NCBI RefSeq assembly: GCF_900103265.1
Contig: NZ_FMWX01000004.1
Location: 186,001-250,000 of the forward strand
Origin: Sphingomonas sp. NFR15
GTDB taxonomy: Bacteria; Pseudomonadota; Alphaproteobacteria; Sphingomonadales; Sphingomonadaceae
Reading direction: 5' to 3'
Length of the DNA: 64,000 nucleotides
Numbering within the stretch: the stretch's first letter is position 1; every line of letters begins with the position of its first letter. The position numbers were made by a program, and so were the translations under genes. This document shows positions 46,201-53,708 of this stretch, in pieces. The notes beneath the pieces were generated by a model. It was given only the letters and a program-made list of their open reading frames with translations, was not told where the DNA came from and searched no databases.

Positions 46201-46281
46201 GCCGGAGGCCCCCGCAAGCGTCAGAGCGATGGCCGAAACGCTTAAAGCGAGACGATCACGACGGAAAAGGAACGCCGGCAT
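43207..46281 (-). CDS. TonB-dependent outer-membrane receptor
   Basis: The 1024-residue receptor has a signal peptide (ending ASGPAFAQ) and a plug with IVVTGSRIARPTLDSP, NFLDLRGLGVVRTLVLVNGR and RIDIVTGGSSAVYGSDAMAG. A beta-barrel follows, ending FMYIGASVKL with a terminal hydrophobic residue. This plug type (GLGVVRTLVLVNGRRH) is common in sphingomonads for uptake of peptides, glycans or aromatic compounds; the substrate here is not evident. It is monocistronic, bounded by its own terminator and that of ahcY. No Fur box was recognised upstream. Confidence 0.93.
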   Translation of the reverse strand: MPAFLFRRDRLALSVSAIALTLAGASGPAFAQTSSEPVPAVGTDVNPRVAAPADEAPTDIVVTGSRIARPTLDSPIPVTTLTAADVTRTGSIVLGDVLNTMPSLRSTYSQSNSTQYIGTSGVNFLDLRGLGVVRTLVLVNGRRHITSSAGDFLVDVNTIPTDLVDRIDIVTGGSSAVYGSDAMAGVVNFVLKRNFDGASLNAQTGISSRGGRGTQRLSGTFGKNFADGRGNIAVNLEYNNSDMVTYADRDDLTGAFSGRNQFQLVDNPGLDNTIPDRRFLTGVRSYGYDNGGNFIAYNGSGVRSCGGGAPAGCLPNGYPRIYGFNPNGSLYEYNYGTDFRPAGSNNNQGGSGATLNDRGTLDPSLKRYVANVLGHFDVSEGFKPFFEAKFVRVEAFSQGQPTFGQGGEQGGPDADPSTYLGSGVPIFFDNAYLQPGAAATIRAALPAGSEFFRLNRNNNDLGTRDEFDRRDTYRIVAGFEGTFNTDWKYDVSVNYGEFHSNSRFYNNRIESRFQKAADAVRNGAGQIVCRVNQVTVTDAACVPINLFGNGAPSQAALNYINTTSTSRAKATEFDVNANLVGDSSQLFELPGGPVRFAIGGEYRRETAFQAYDDVIKGGDTFFNAIADFNPPSFEVKEAYGELELPLLKDLPFVHELTINGAGRVADYKGSTGTVFAYNAGAIYAPIRDVKFRVNYSKSVRAPSLGDLYSSNSQNFDLLNDPCDANFINKGKATRAANCAAAGVPANFVNDVARAGSTEYLSGGNPNLTAEESRSWTVGAIFQPRYVPGLSLTVDWYDVKISNVINPVDAQTILDACYDGPSLDNQFCKLINPRQANGLFARPALLQSVVNFAALDARGIDVDLAYNRSFGGSNKVALRFVGTYVDTRTDYPYLDNTSQPDRVKGELGDPIYKFTFSADYKHSNFTLGYQLRYIGRQSITDWESQHETYGVAPLDPYYADVEYYPSVFYHAIRATVDVNKTFRFYGGVDNLTDKKPPYGILGTSLGQSVYDNIGRFMYIGASVKL

Positions 46282-46397
46282 TGGAAACCCCTGTTAATGA
46301 ACCCCGGAAGCCCCCTCCCGATCATCATGACAATCCATTCACGAACGCGATGCAACCCGTCGGAAAAGATTGTGTCATTCTGTTGTAATGTTGCAAC

Positions 46398-46432
46398 AAA
46401 AAGGGCGCCCCCGCCGGCAAGCGGGGGCGCCC
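46398..46432 (-). terminator. Rho-independent terminator of ahcY
   Basis: A perfect 12-bp stem (GGGCGCCCCCGC with GCGGGGGCGCCC, 6-nt loop) is followed on the minus strand by TTTTTGTTG. It lies 24 bp after the ahcY stop and upstream of the TonB receptor start. Confidence 0.93.
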
Positions 46433-46456
46433 CTAGAACGCTTCAATGCGTTCCGA

Positions 46457-47875
46457 TCAGTACCGGTAATGATCCGGCTTGAACGGCCCCTCGACCGGCA
46501 CGCCGATATAATCGGCCTGCTTCTGGCTGAGCTTGGTCATCTTCACGCCGAGCTTTTCGAGGTGCAGCGCCGCGACTTTCTCGTCGAGGTGCTTGGGCAG
46601 GACGTACACGTCGTTCTTGTAGTTCTCGGCCTTGGTGAACAGCTCGATCTGCGCGAGCGTCTGGTTGGTGAAGCTCGCCGACATCACGAACGACGGGTGG
46701 CCGGTCGCGTTGCCGAGGTTCACGAGGCGGCCCTTCGACAGCACGATGATCTGCTTGCCATCGGGAAACTCGACGAGATCGACCTGCGGCTTCACCTCGG
46801 TCCACTTGTAGTTCGACAGTGCCGAAATCTGAATCTCGCTATCGAAATGGCCGATGTTGCAGACGATCGCCATGTTCTTCATCGCCTTCATGTGATCGGC
46901 GGTGATGACGTCGGCATTGCCGGTGGCGGTGACGAAGATGTCCGAGCGGGTGACCGCCTCTTCCATCGTCACGACCTCGAAGCCTTCCATCGCCGCCTGC
47001 AGCGCGCAGATCGGGTCGACTTCGGTGACGAGCACGCGCGCGCCGCCGTTGCGCAGCGACTGCGCCGAACCCTTGCCGACGTCACCGAAGCCGGCGACCG
47101 TGGCGACCTTGCCGGCGAGCATCACGTCCGTGCCGCGACGGATCGCGTCGACGAGCGATTCCTTGCAGCCGTAGAGGTTGTCGAACTTCGACTTGGTGAC
47201 GCTGTCGTTCACGTTGATCGCCGGGAACGGCAGCTCGCCCTTCTTCGAGATCGCGTAGAGGCGGTGGACGCCGGTGGTGGTCTCTTCCGACACGCCCTTG
47301 ATGTTCTTGACGGTCTCGGTGAGGTAGCCGGGCTTCTTGGCGATGAACGCCTTCAGCGCGCGCTGCATCTCGACCTCTTCCTCATTCTCCGGCTCGGGCA
47401 TGGTCTGGCCGGCTTCGAGCTTGGCGCCCCACAGCGCGAACATCGTCGCGTCGCCGCCATCGTCGAGGATCATGTTGCAGGTCTGGCCGTTGCCATCGAC
47501 GTCCCAGTCGAAGATCGAACCGACATAGTCCCAATAGTCCGCGAGGCTCTCGCCCTTGATCGCGAACACCGGCACGCCGGTCGCGGCGATCGCGGCGGCG
47601 GCATGGTCCTGCGTCGAGAAGATGTTGCAGGTCGCCCAGCGAACGTCGGCGCCCAGCGCGGTCAGCGTCTCGATCAGCACGGCGGTCTGGATCGTCATGT
47701 GCAGCGAACCGGTGATGCGCGCGCCTTTCAGCGGCTGCGACGCGCCGAACTCGCTGCGCAGCGCCATCAGGCCGGGCATTTCGGTCTCGGCGATGTTGAT
47801 TTCGGCGCGGCCGTAATCGGCGAGGCTGATGTCGGCGACGACATAGTCGTTCTTGCGGTCGAGTACGGTGGCCAC
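46457..47875 (-). CDS. ahcY: S-adenosylhomocysteine hydrolase
   Basis: It splits SAH to adenosine and homocysteine, relieving methyltransferase inhibition and returning homocysteine to methionine. The 472-residue protein has [42 protein letters not shown] (split across the substrate loop) and the NAD site [12 protein letters not shown]. It ends FKPDHYRY, the canonical C-terminus. The GTG at 47875 follows GGAG at suitable spacing; the frame upstream runs into a repeat and is not coding. A perfect AT-rich palindrome lies about 67 bp upstream. Confidence 0.97.
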   Translation of the reverse strand: MATVLDRKNDYVVADISLADYGRAEINIAETEMPGLMALRSEFGASQPLKGARITGSLHMTIQTAVLIETLTALGADVRWATCNIFSTQDHAAAAIAATGVPVFAIKGESLADYWDYVGSIFDWDVDGNGQTCNMILDDGGDATMFALWGAKLEAGQTMPEPENEEEVEMQRALKAFIAKKPGYLTETVKNIKGVSEETTTGVHRLYAISKKGELPFPAINVNDSVTKSKFDNLYGCKESLVDAIRRGTDVMLAGKVATVAGFGDVGKGSAQSLRNGGARVLVTEVDPICALQAAMEGFEVVTMEEAVTRSDIFVTATGNADVITADHMKAMKNMAIVCNIGHFDSEIQISALSNYKWTEVKPQVDLVEFPDGKQIIVLSKGRLVNLGNATGHPSFVMSASFTNQTLAQIELFTKAENYKNDVYVLPKHLDEKVAALHLEKLGVKMTKLSQKQADYIGVPVEGPFKPDHYRY

Positions 47876-47941
47876 GTGAGAAATCTCCGGTTTACGCGGT
47901 TGGATGGGGCGCGCTCTAGCGCGGGATCGGCTGCGGATCAA

Positions 47942-47961
47942 ATATAAAGATGTCTTTATAT
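47942..47961. promoter_or_regulatory. Perfect palindrome in the ahcY promoter (candidate SAH/SAM-responsive operator)
   Basis: ATATAAAGA-TG-TCTTTATAT is a perfect inverted repeat, strongly AT-rich in a GC-rich region, at 67-86 bp upstream of ahcY. ArsR-family SahR repressors are known to control ahcY in many proteobacteria through AT-rich palindromes, so such a repressor is a reasonable guess. No ArsR gene is in the window. Confidence 0.55.
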
Positions 47962-47970
47962 GCCCTGTTC

Positions 47971-48049
47971 GGTTCCCCCGCGAAAGCGGGGGTCCAGAGC
48001 CGCAGGCGGTGTTGTCCGTGGTTCTGGACCCCCGCTTCCGCGGGGGAAC
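47971..48049. repeat. Type B dispersed palindromic repeat (copy B2)
   Basis: GTTCCCCCGCGAAAGCGGGG and CCCCGCTTCCGCGGGGGAAC flank GTCCAGAGCC...GGTTCTGGAC inner arms, making a long two-step stem. It lies in the divergent region between ahcY and the carboxymuconolactone-decarboxylase gene, between their presumed promoters. Confidence 0.88.
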
Positions 48050-48067
48050 TGAAAAGTTCGCGCGCCA

Positions 48068-48094
48068 TGTCACATCCACGCACGCTGCCTCGTC
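48068..48094 (+). promoter_or_regulatory. Predicted ECF41 promoter (TGTCACA-N16-CGTC)
   Basis: TGTCACA at 48068-48074 and CGTC at 48091-48094 are separated by 16 bp, matching the promoter motif described for ECF41 sigma factors. It lies 31 bp before the carboxymuconolactone-decarboxylase start, the position expected for autoregulation by the downstream sigma gene. Confidence 0.72.
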
Positions 48095-48124
48095 AGGTCA
48101 GCACAACCCCGAAGGAGCCTGACG

Positions 48125-48580
48125 ATGACCACCCGCGTGAACTATCTCGCCGCCGCCCCCGAGTTGATGAAGGCGTGGTTCGCCTTCTCCGTCCAGGTCG
48201 CCGAAAGCGGCCTCGAAAAGCCGTTGCTCGAACTGGTCAAGATCCGCGCCTCGCAGATCAACGGCTGCGCCAACTGCCTCAACATGCACACCTATGAAGC
48301 GCGTCAGGCCGGCGAGACCGAGCAGCGCATCGCGCTGATCGCGGCATGGCACGACGCGCCGGTGTTCACGGATCGGGAGCGCGCCGCGCTCGACTGGACC
48401 GATCATCTGACGCAGATTGCCACCGAGCGCGCGCCCGACCATGTCTATGCCGCGCTCGCCGCGCAGTTCAGCAAGGAGGAACAGGTGAAGCTGACAATGG
48501 CGATCACCGTCATCAACGCCTGGAACCGGATCGCGATCGGCTTCGACATGTTCGATCCGAGCTACGGCTGGAAAGCGTGA
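48125..48580 (+). CDS. Carboxymuconolactone decarboxylase-family protein (AhpD-like), ECF41 partner
   Basis: The 151-residue protein has the CMD/AhpD redox motif INGCANCLNMHTYEAR, with Cys-x-x-Cys and the following His, after an Ala-rich helix. ITVINAWNRIAIGF lies near the end. Members act as alkylhydroperoxidase-like thiol proteins or decarboxylases. Its stop overlaps the sigma-factor start (GTGA). Genes of this type are the characteristic partners of ECF41 sigma factors, so it is probably a main target of that sigma factor. GAAGGAG precedes the ATG. Confidence 0.9.
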   Translation: MTTRVNYLAAAPELMKAWFAFSVQVAESGLEKPLLELVKIRASQINGCANCLNMHTYEARQAGETEQRIALIAAWHDAPVFTDRERAALDWTDHLTQIATERAPDHVYAALAAQFSKEEQVKLTMAITVINAWNRIAIGFDMFDPSYGWKA

Positions 48581-49431
48581 GCGCCAGCGCCGCCGCGTTC
48601 GACGCGCAGCGGCCGATGCTGCTGCGCGTCGCCTACCGCATGCTCGGCTCGGTCGCCGATGCCGAGGATGTGGTGCAGGACGCCTGGCTACGCTGGACGG
48701 CGGCCGATCGCGGCGACGTCGCCGTGCCCGCCGCCTTCCTGCGCCGCACGGTGACGCGGCTGTGCCTCGATCACCTCAAATCGGCGCGGGCACGGCGCGA
48801 AGACTATGTCGGCCAATGGCTGCCCGAGCCGATCGTCGAGGATGCGCCCGAGGACGATGTGACGCTGCCGCTGATGCTCGCGCTCGAACGGCTGTCGCCG
48901 CTAGAACGCGCCGCCTTCCTGCTCCACGACGTGTTCGGCGAAAGCTTCGAGGATATCGCCGGCGCGCTCGGCCGCGACGCCGCCGCCTGCCGGCAACTCG
49001 CCGCGCGGGCACGCGCGCACGTCCGCAGCGAACGGCCGCGCTACCCGGTCGAGCGCGCGCACGGGCTCGAGATCGCGCGCGCCTTCTTCGCGGCGGCGCG
49101 CGGCGGCGAGATCGGTGCGCTCGGCGCACTGCTCGCCGACGATGTGGCGATGTATTCGGACGGCGGCGGCAAACGCCCGGCGGTGGCGCGAGTCCTTCAT
49201 GGCGCCGACGAGATCACCCGCACCCACGCGGCGCTGGCGAAGCTCGCGCGCGGCCGCTCGGCCGAGTTGCTGCGTTACACCCTGGTCAACGGCCTGCCCG
49301 GCTTCGTCACGCGCGAAGCCGACGGCATCTTGCAGACCACCGCGCTGCTGATCGAGCATGGGCGCGTCAAGGCGATCTACGTGATGCGCAACCCCGACAA
49401 GCTCCGCCATCTCGCGCATCTCGACGCTTGA
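48577..49431 (+). CDS. ECF41-type RNA polymerase sigma factor (SigJ-like) with SnoaL-like C-terminal extension
   Basis: The 284-residue protein has sigma-2 (LLRVAYRMLGSVADAEDVVQ), sigma-4 (LSPLERAAFLLHDVFGESF) and a C-terminal SnoaL-like domain. That domain carries the ECF41 hallmark DGGGK in MYSDGGGKRPAVA and ends with an IYVMRNPDKLRHL tail. In this group the C-terminal domain replaces an anti-sigma factor as the built-in regulator, and none is found nearby. The start is a GTG overlapping the upstream stop by 4 nt. Confidence 0.92.
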   Translation: MSASAAAFDAQRPMLLRVAYRMLGSVADAEDVVQDAWLRWTAADRGDVAVPAAFLRRTVTRLCLDHLKSARARREDYVGQWLPEPIVEDAPEDDVTLPLMLALERLSPLERAAFLLHDVFGESFEDIAGALGRDAAACRQLAARARAHVRSERPRYPVERAHGLEIARAFFAAARGGEIGALGALLADDVAMYSDGGGKRPAVARVLHGADEITRTHAALAKLARGRSAELLRYTLVNGLPGFVTREADGILQTTALLIEHGRVKAIYVMRNPDKLRHLAHLDA

Positions 49432-49479
49432 CGCACACCGCTTGCGCCCCTGCCCCGCCCCGGCTAGGCGACAGCTTTA

Positions 49480-50466
49480 ATGTCACCCTCCGATCATCGC
49501 CCCGCTTCGCAGATCGCCGGAAGCGCCGTCTTCCCGCATCGGCACCTCACCGGCATCGACGGCCTTCAGCCGCACGAGATCATGTTCCTGCTCGACGAGG
49601 CGGAACACTGGGTCGAAACCAACCGCAATCGCACCAAAAGCGACAAGCGGCTGGAAGGTCTCACCCAGATCAACGCCTTTTTCGAGAACAGCACGCGCAC
49701 GTTGCTGAGCTTCGAGATCGCCGGCAAGCGGCTCGGTGCCGACGTGGTCAACATGCATGCCGCGCAGTCGAGCGTGAAGAAGGGCGAGACGCTGATCGAC
49801 ACCGCGATGACGCTCAACGCGATGCGCGCCGATGTGATCGTCATCCGCCATATGTCCTCGGGCGCGGTGCGGCTGATCGCGGGCAAGGTTGATTGCCCGG
49901 TGCTCAACGCCGGTGACGGGCAGCACGAGCATCCGACTCAGGCGCTGCTCGACGCGCTGACGATCCGGCGGCGGCGCGGGCATATCGCCGGGCAGACCGT
50001 GGTGATTTGCGGCGACATCCTGCACAGCCGCGTCGCGCGATCGAACATCCTCGCGCTGACCGCGCTCGCCGCGCGCGTGCGGGTCTGCGCGCCCTCGACG
50101 CTGATGCCGGTCGATATCGAGAAGATGGGCGTCACCGCCTTCACCGATTTCGATGAAGCGCTGGCGGGCGCGGACGTGGTGATGATGCTTCGCCTTCAGA
50201 ACGAGCGCATGTCGGGCGGGTTCATCCCGTCGAACAGCGAGTTCCATTTGCGCTACGGCCTCACCCCCGCGCGGCTGGCACGCGTACCGGAGGCGCTGGT
50301 GATGCATCCGGGGCCGATGAACCGTGGCGTCGAGATCGATTCGGCGGTGGCCGACCATCCCGGGCAATCAGCTATCACCGAACAGGTCGAAATGGGGGTG
50401 GCGGTGCGCATGGCCTGCCTTGATGTGTTGACGCGGCGTGCGCGCGGCGTGGAGGGCTGGGCATGA
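49480..50466 (+). CDS. pyrB: Aspartate carbamoyltransferase catalytic chain
   Basis: It makes carbamoyl-aspartate from carbamoyl phosphate and aspartate in pyrimidine synthesis. The 328-residue protein has the carbamoyl-phosphate loop [13 protein letters not shown], the [11 protein letters not shown] region and [32 protein letters not shown] and [12 protein letters not shown] are also present. There is no pyrI gene. The stop overlaps the pyrC-like gene by 4 nt, the layout of ATCase-pseudo-DHOase pairs. Confidence 0.96.
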   Translation: MSPSDHRPASQIAGSAVFPHRHLTGIDGLQPHEIMFLLDEAEHWVETNRNRTKSDKRLEGLTQINAFFENSTRTLLSFEIAGKRLGADVVNMHAAQSSVKKGETLIDTAMTLNAMRADVIVIRHMSSGAVRLIAGKVDCPVLNAGDGQHEHPTQALLDALTIRRRRGHIAGQTVVICGDILHSRVARSNILALTALAARVRVCAPSTLMPVDIEKMGVTAFTDFDEALAGADVVMMLRLQNERMSGGFIPSNSEFHLRYGLTPARLARVPEALVMHPGPMNRGVEIDSAVADHPGQSAITEQVEMGVAVRMACLDVLTRRARGVEGWA

Positions 50467-51689
50467 ACCGCACTTTAGCACTGCTCAACGCCACGCTCGT
50501 CTGCCCGGTCGCGGGCGTCAGCAAGGGTGGTGTGCTGGTCGCGGGCGACCGCATCGCCGCGACCGGTCTGTTCGAAGTGCCCGAGGGCGCCGAGCGGATC
50601 GATTGCAAGGGCAAGCTGCTCGCCCCCGCGATCGTCGATCTCGGCGTGTTCGCGATCGATCTGCCGGCGTTCCATGCGGGTGGGATCGTGCGCGTCGGGC
50701 TGATGCCCGATCAGTCGCCGGTGCTCGACAACCCCGGCCTGGTCCAGCGCGCCGCGCTGATCGGCCGGCCCGATCTGTGGATTCACCCGATCGCCGCCGC
50801 GACGCGCGGCCTCGCCGGCAAGGATCTCGCCGAAATGGCGATCAACCGTGAGGCGGGCGCGCGCGCGGTCGGCACCGGCGCGCGCTGGATCGCCGACTCG
50901 GGCGTCATGCGCAAGGTGCTCGCTTATGCCGGCGACCTCGGCCTGACGGTGATCGCGCACGCCGAGGATGCCGGCGTCGCCGGCGCGGCGGTCGCGACGG
51001 CGGGCGAGACCGCGACGCGGATGGGCCTGCCCGCCGCGCCCGCCATCGCCGAGCCCCTCGCGATCGCACGCGACCTGATGCTGGCCGAGGATACCGGCGC
51101 GGCGCTCCACATTCGCCAGGTGACCACCGCCGCCGGGTTCGATCTCGTCCGCGCCGCCAAGCGGCGCGGCGTGCGCGTAACCTGCGGAATCACCCCCGCC
51201 CACCTGTTCCTCTCCGACATCGCGATGAGCGATTTCCGCACCTTCGCGCGCCTCTCGCCCCCCTTGCGCGCCGAGAGCGACCGCCGGGCGGCGCTGGCGG
51301 CGGTGCAAGACGGCACGATCGACGTGCTGTGCTCGGGCCACGAACCGCGCGGCCCCGAGGCCAAGCGCCTGCCCTTCGCCGATTCGGACGCCGGTATGGC
51401 CGGCGCGGAGACCTTGCTCGCGCTCGCGCTCGGGCTGGTGCGCGACGAACTGGTGACGATCGACCGGCTGTTCGCGCTGCTCGCGCTCAATCCTGCCAAG
51501 CTGCTCGGCGTGCCGACGGGCATGCTCACCCCCGGCGCCCCCGCCGACGTGCTGCTGCTCGACGAACATGCGCCGTGGCAGATCGAGTCGGACCGGCTGG
51601 TCGCCAAGGCGGGCAACACCCCGTTCGACGGGCTGCCCGTTCAGGGCAAGGTGCTACGGCTGTTCAAGGGCGGCGCGACGCTGGTCTGA
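50463..51689 (+). CDS. pyrC': Dihydroorotase-like protein with lost metal ligands (PyrC')
   Basis: This 408-residue amidohydrolase-fold protein belongs to the type I DHOase family but lacks the zinc-binding H-x-H of strand 1: the site reads [14 protein letters not shown]. The late D-H-A-P motif reads [19 protein letters not shown] and [10 protein letters not shown] are still recognisable. Pseudomonas has a comparable inactive PyrC' that is required to assemble and stabilise its ATCase. The 4-nt overlap with pyrB fits that structural role, which implies that an active pyrC lies elsewhere. Confidence 0.87.
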   Translation: MNRTLALLNATLVCPVAGVSKGGVLVAGDRIAATGLFEVPEGAERIDCKGKLLAPAIVDLGVFAIDLPAFHAGGIVRVGLMPDQSPVLDNPGLVQRAALIGRPDLWIHPIAAATRGLAGKDLAEMAINREAGARAVGTGARWIADSGVMRKVLAYAGDLGLTVIAHAEDAGVAGAAVATAGETATRMGLPAAPAIAEPLAIARDLMLAEDTGAALHIRQVTTAAGFDLVRAAKRRGVRVTCGITPAHLFLSDIAMSDFRTFARLSPPLRAESDRRAALAAVQDGTIDVLCSGHEPRGPEAKRLPFADSDAGMAGAETLLALALGLVRDELVTIDRLFALLALNPAKLLGVPTGMLTPGAPADVLLLDEHAPWQIESDRLVAKAGNTPFDGLPVQGKVLRLFKGGATLV

Positions 51690-51698
51690 GCTCAATCT

Positions 51699-51831
51699 CC
51701 GTTCGTGCCGAGTGGCGGCCGAGTAGCCCGCAGGGCGTATCGAGGTCGCGTATCGAGGCATAGGTGACCTGTGCTTCGATACGAGCTCTCGATACGGCTT
51801 CGCCTACTCGATCTCTACTCGGCACGAACGG
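51699..51831. repeat. Enlarged type A palindrome (copy A8)
   Basis: CCGTTCGTGCCGAGT and the matching end ACTCGGCACGAACGG are perfect outer arms 133 bp apart. Inner arms include GGCGGCCGAGTAG...CTACTCG, and GTATCGAG repeats twice against CTCGATAC. It fills the convergent gap between pyrC' and the class II aldolase gene. Confidence 0.83.
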
Positions 51832-51838
51832 GGAGACT

Positions 51839-52621
51839 TCAAGCGTCGAAGCCCGGCGACAGCCGCTCTGCCTTGCGCAACGACGCCGCCCAGACCAGTT
51901 CGGCGGTCGAGCGTTCGCCCTGGAGCGGGTTGCGCGGGCGCGCCATCTGGCGCCGCACCTCGTCCTGCGCGGCTTGCGGCGCGATCAGCACATGGTCGCG
52001 GCCGATGCTGAGCGTGCGGACCTGCGCGGTGCAGGCGGTCTCCAACTGATGGATGTTGGTCCACGCCTCGCCCGGTGACGCGCCGAGCGCGAGCGTGCCG
52101 TGGTTGCGCAACACCATCAGCTTGGTCTCGCCGAGATCGGCGACCAGCCGCTCGCGCTCGTCGAGGTTGAGCGCGACACCTTCATAATCGTGATAGCTCA
52201 GCCGCGGGATGATCGCGAGCGCGCGCTGATTGAGCGGCAGCAGCCCCTCGGCATGCGCCGACACCGCCATCCCGTCGGGGCTGTGGAAATGCGCGATGAA
52301 CAAGGCATCCTCGCGCGCGCCGTGGATCGCGGAGTGAATGACGTAGCCCGCATAGTTGATGCCATAGTCGTTCGGCTCGATCAGATTGCCGTCGAGGTCG
52401 ATCTTGACGAGGCTCGACGCGGTGATCTCGTCGAACCCCGGGCCGTAAGGGTTGATGAGGAAATGATGCTCCGGCCCCGGCACCCGCGCGGAGATATGGG
52501 TGAAGATCAGATCATCCCAGCCGTTGATCGCCGCGAGCCGGTAGAAAGCGGCGAGATCGACTCGCGTGCGCCATTCCGCTTCGCTCCAGCGCGTGCGCGT
52601 TTCCTGGAAAGCCGTTGCCAT
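51839..52621 (-). CDS. Class II aldolase/adducin-family protein
   Basis: The 260-residue protein has the metal ligands of the FucA/AraD fold: FIAHFHSPDG (two His) and VLRNHGTLALG (third His), with the acidic EGLLPLNQRAL between. It may act as an aldolase or epimerase on a hydroxylated or phosphorylated carbon skeleton. It is the last gene of the sulfur operon, 18 bp after the substrate-binding protein gene, suggesting that it handles the carbon product left after desulfonation. AAGGAGG precedes its start. Confidence 0.88.
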   Translation of the reverse strand: MATAFQETRTRWSEAEWRTRVDLAAFYRLAAINGWDDLIFTHISARVPGPEHHFLINPYGPGFDEITASSLVKIDLDGNLIEPNDYGINYAGYVIHSAIHGAREDALFIAHFHSPDGMAVSAHAEGLLPLNQRALAIIPRLSYHDYEGVALNLDERERLVADLGETKLMVLRNHGTLALGASPGEAWTNIHQLETACTAQVRTLSIGRDHVLIAPQAAQDEVRRQMARPRNPLQGERSTAELVWAASLRKAERLSPGFDA

Positions 52622-52639
52622 GATGAACCTCCTTGTGGA

Positions 52640-53578
52640 TCAATTGGCGGCGAGCGACTGGAACAGCCCCTTGCCGACATTGGTATCGAACGCCTCGCCG
52701 ATCGGGCGCTTGGCCGTGATGAGACCGGCAGCCTCGAACCGTTTGGCGATGACGCGCTCATGTTCGACGATGCCGCCGTCGATCGGCACCGAGATGCGGT
52801 TGTTGCGATCGAAGCTCGCGCGCGCAATGTCGAGCGGCAGCCCGGTCTCGCGCGCGAGCACCTGCGCGAACGCATCGGGATGCGCGCGCGCCCAATCAAG
52901 CGCCTTGGCCTCGCGCTGAAGGAAATCACGCATCAACGCCGCCTTGGGCGCGATCGCGGCGGCATGCGCAACCTCGAAGCTGACCGGCAATTCGTAATCG
53001 CGCGCATCGACGACGGTCCGCGCACCTTCCTTGATCGCGACGCTGATATAGGGCGGCCAGATCGCCCAGGCGTCGACCGTACCATTGTCGAACGCGGCCT
53101 TTGCGTCGGCGGGCGCAAGGAACGTCACCTTGACGTGATCGGCCGGGATCTTCGCGCGTTCGAGCGCTTGGAGCAGGATGTGATGCCCGATCGAACCGCG
53201 CGTGGTCGTCACGGTCTTGCCGACCAGATCGCCGACCGAGCGGATCGGCGACCCCTTCCGCACGATCACGCCGAGCGCGTCGCGCGGGTTGCCGGCGGTC
53301 GCCAGCGCCCCCACCGCCTTCACCGGCGCGCCGCTCTGATAGGCGAAGATGAACGGCGCGTCGCCGGCCAGCCCAAGGTCGGCCGCCCCCCCTCCGACTG
53401 CCTCCATCAGCGGCTGGGCGGCCGGGAATTCGGACCATTCAATGCGATACGGCGCATCCTTGAGCACGCCCGCCGCCTCCATCATCGCGCGCGTCGAGCC
53501 CTTCTGGTTGGCGACGCGCAGGACGGCGGTGTCGGGACTGCCGCTACATGCCGCCAGCGTGAACAGTGCGAGTAACAT
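52640..53578 (-). CDS. ABC transporter substrate-binding lipoprotein (SsuA/TauA-like)
   Basis: The roughly 312-residue periplasmic binding protein begins MLLALFTLAACSGSPD, with lipobox LAAC at residues 8-11. Typical NMT1/SsuA segments follow: GSTRAMMEAAGVL, GAADLGLAGDAPFIFAYQSG, ALGVIVRKGSPIRSVGDLVG and AWAIWPPYISVA. The chosen ATG gives an unusually short signal with no basic residue. The frame is open upstream through a type A repeat to an ATG at 53707, so the original N-terminus may have been replaced. It works with the SsuB/SsuC-like genes of the same operon. Confidence 0.82.
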   Translation of the reverse strand: MLLALFTLAACSGSPDTAVLRVANQKGSTRAMMEAAGVLKDAPYRIEWSEFPAAQPLMEAVGGGAADLGLAGDAPFIFAYQSGAPVKAVGALATAGNPRDALGVIVRKGSPIRSVGDLVGKTVTTTRGSIGHHILLQALERAKIPADHVKVTFLAPADAKAAFDNGTVDAWAIWPPYISVAIKEGARTVVDARDYELPVSFEVAHAAAIAPKAALMRDFLQREAKALDWARAHPDAFAQVLARETGLPLDIARASFDRNNRISVPIDGGIVEHERVIAKRFEAAGLITAKRPIGEAFDTNVGKGLFQSLAAN

Positions 53579-53594
53579 CGCGAACACCCCACCA

Positions 53595-53680
53595 CCGTTC
53601 GCCCTGAGCTTGTCGAAGGGCGTGCCAAGCGGGGTTCGGCGCGTTTGGCGCACGTGCTTCGACAAGCTCAGCACGAACGA
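53595..53680. repeat. Type A dispersed palindromic repeat (copy A9) inside the sulfur operon
   Basis: CCGTTCGCCCTGAGCTTGTC and GACAAGCTCAGCACGAACG form the arms around a spacer of about 45 bp. It sits between the LLM monooxygenase gene and the substrate-binding protein gene, 17 bp before the latter's chosen start, where it could attenuate or protect the operon transcript. Confidence 0.86.
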
Positions 53681-53708
53681 ATGGAGAGGGCCGGTGTTGA
53701 AAGCCATC

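Noticed and set aside
47990..48079. N-terminal extension of ahcY through the type B repeat
   Set aside because: The extension is encoded by repeat and promoter sequence, is not like AhcY, and the GTG at 47875 has a ribosome-binding site and gives the family-standard N-terminus.
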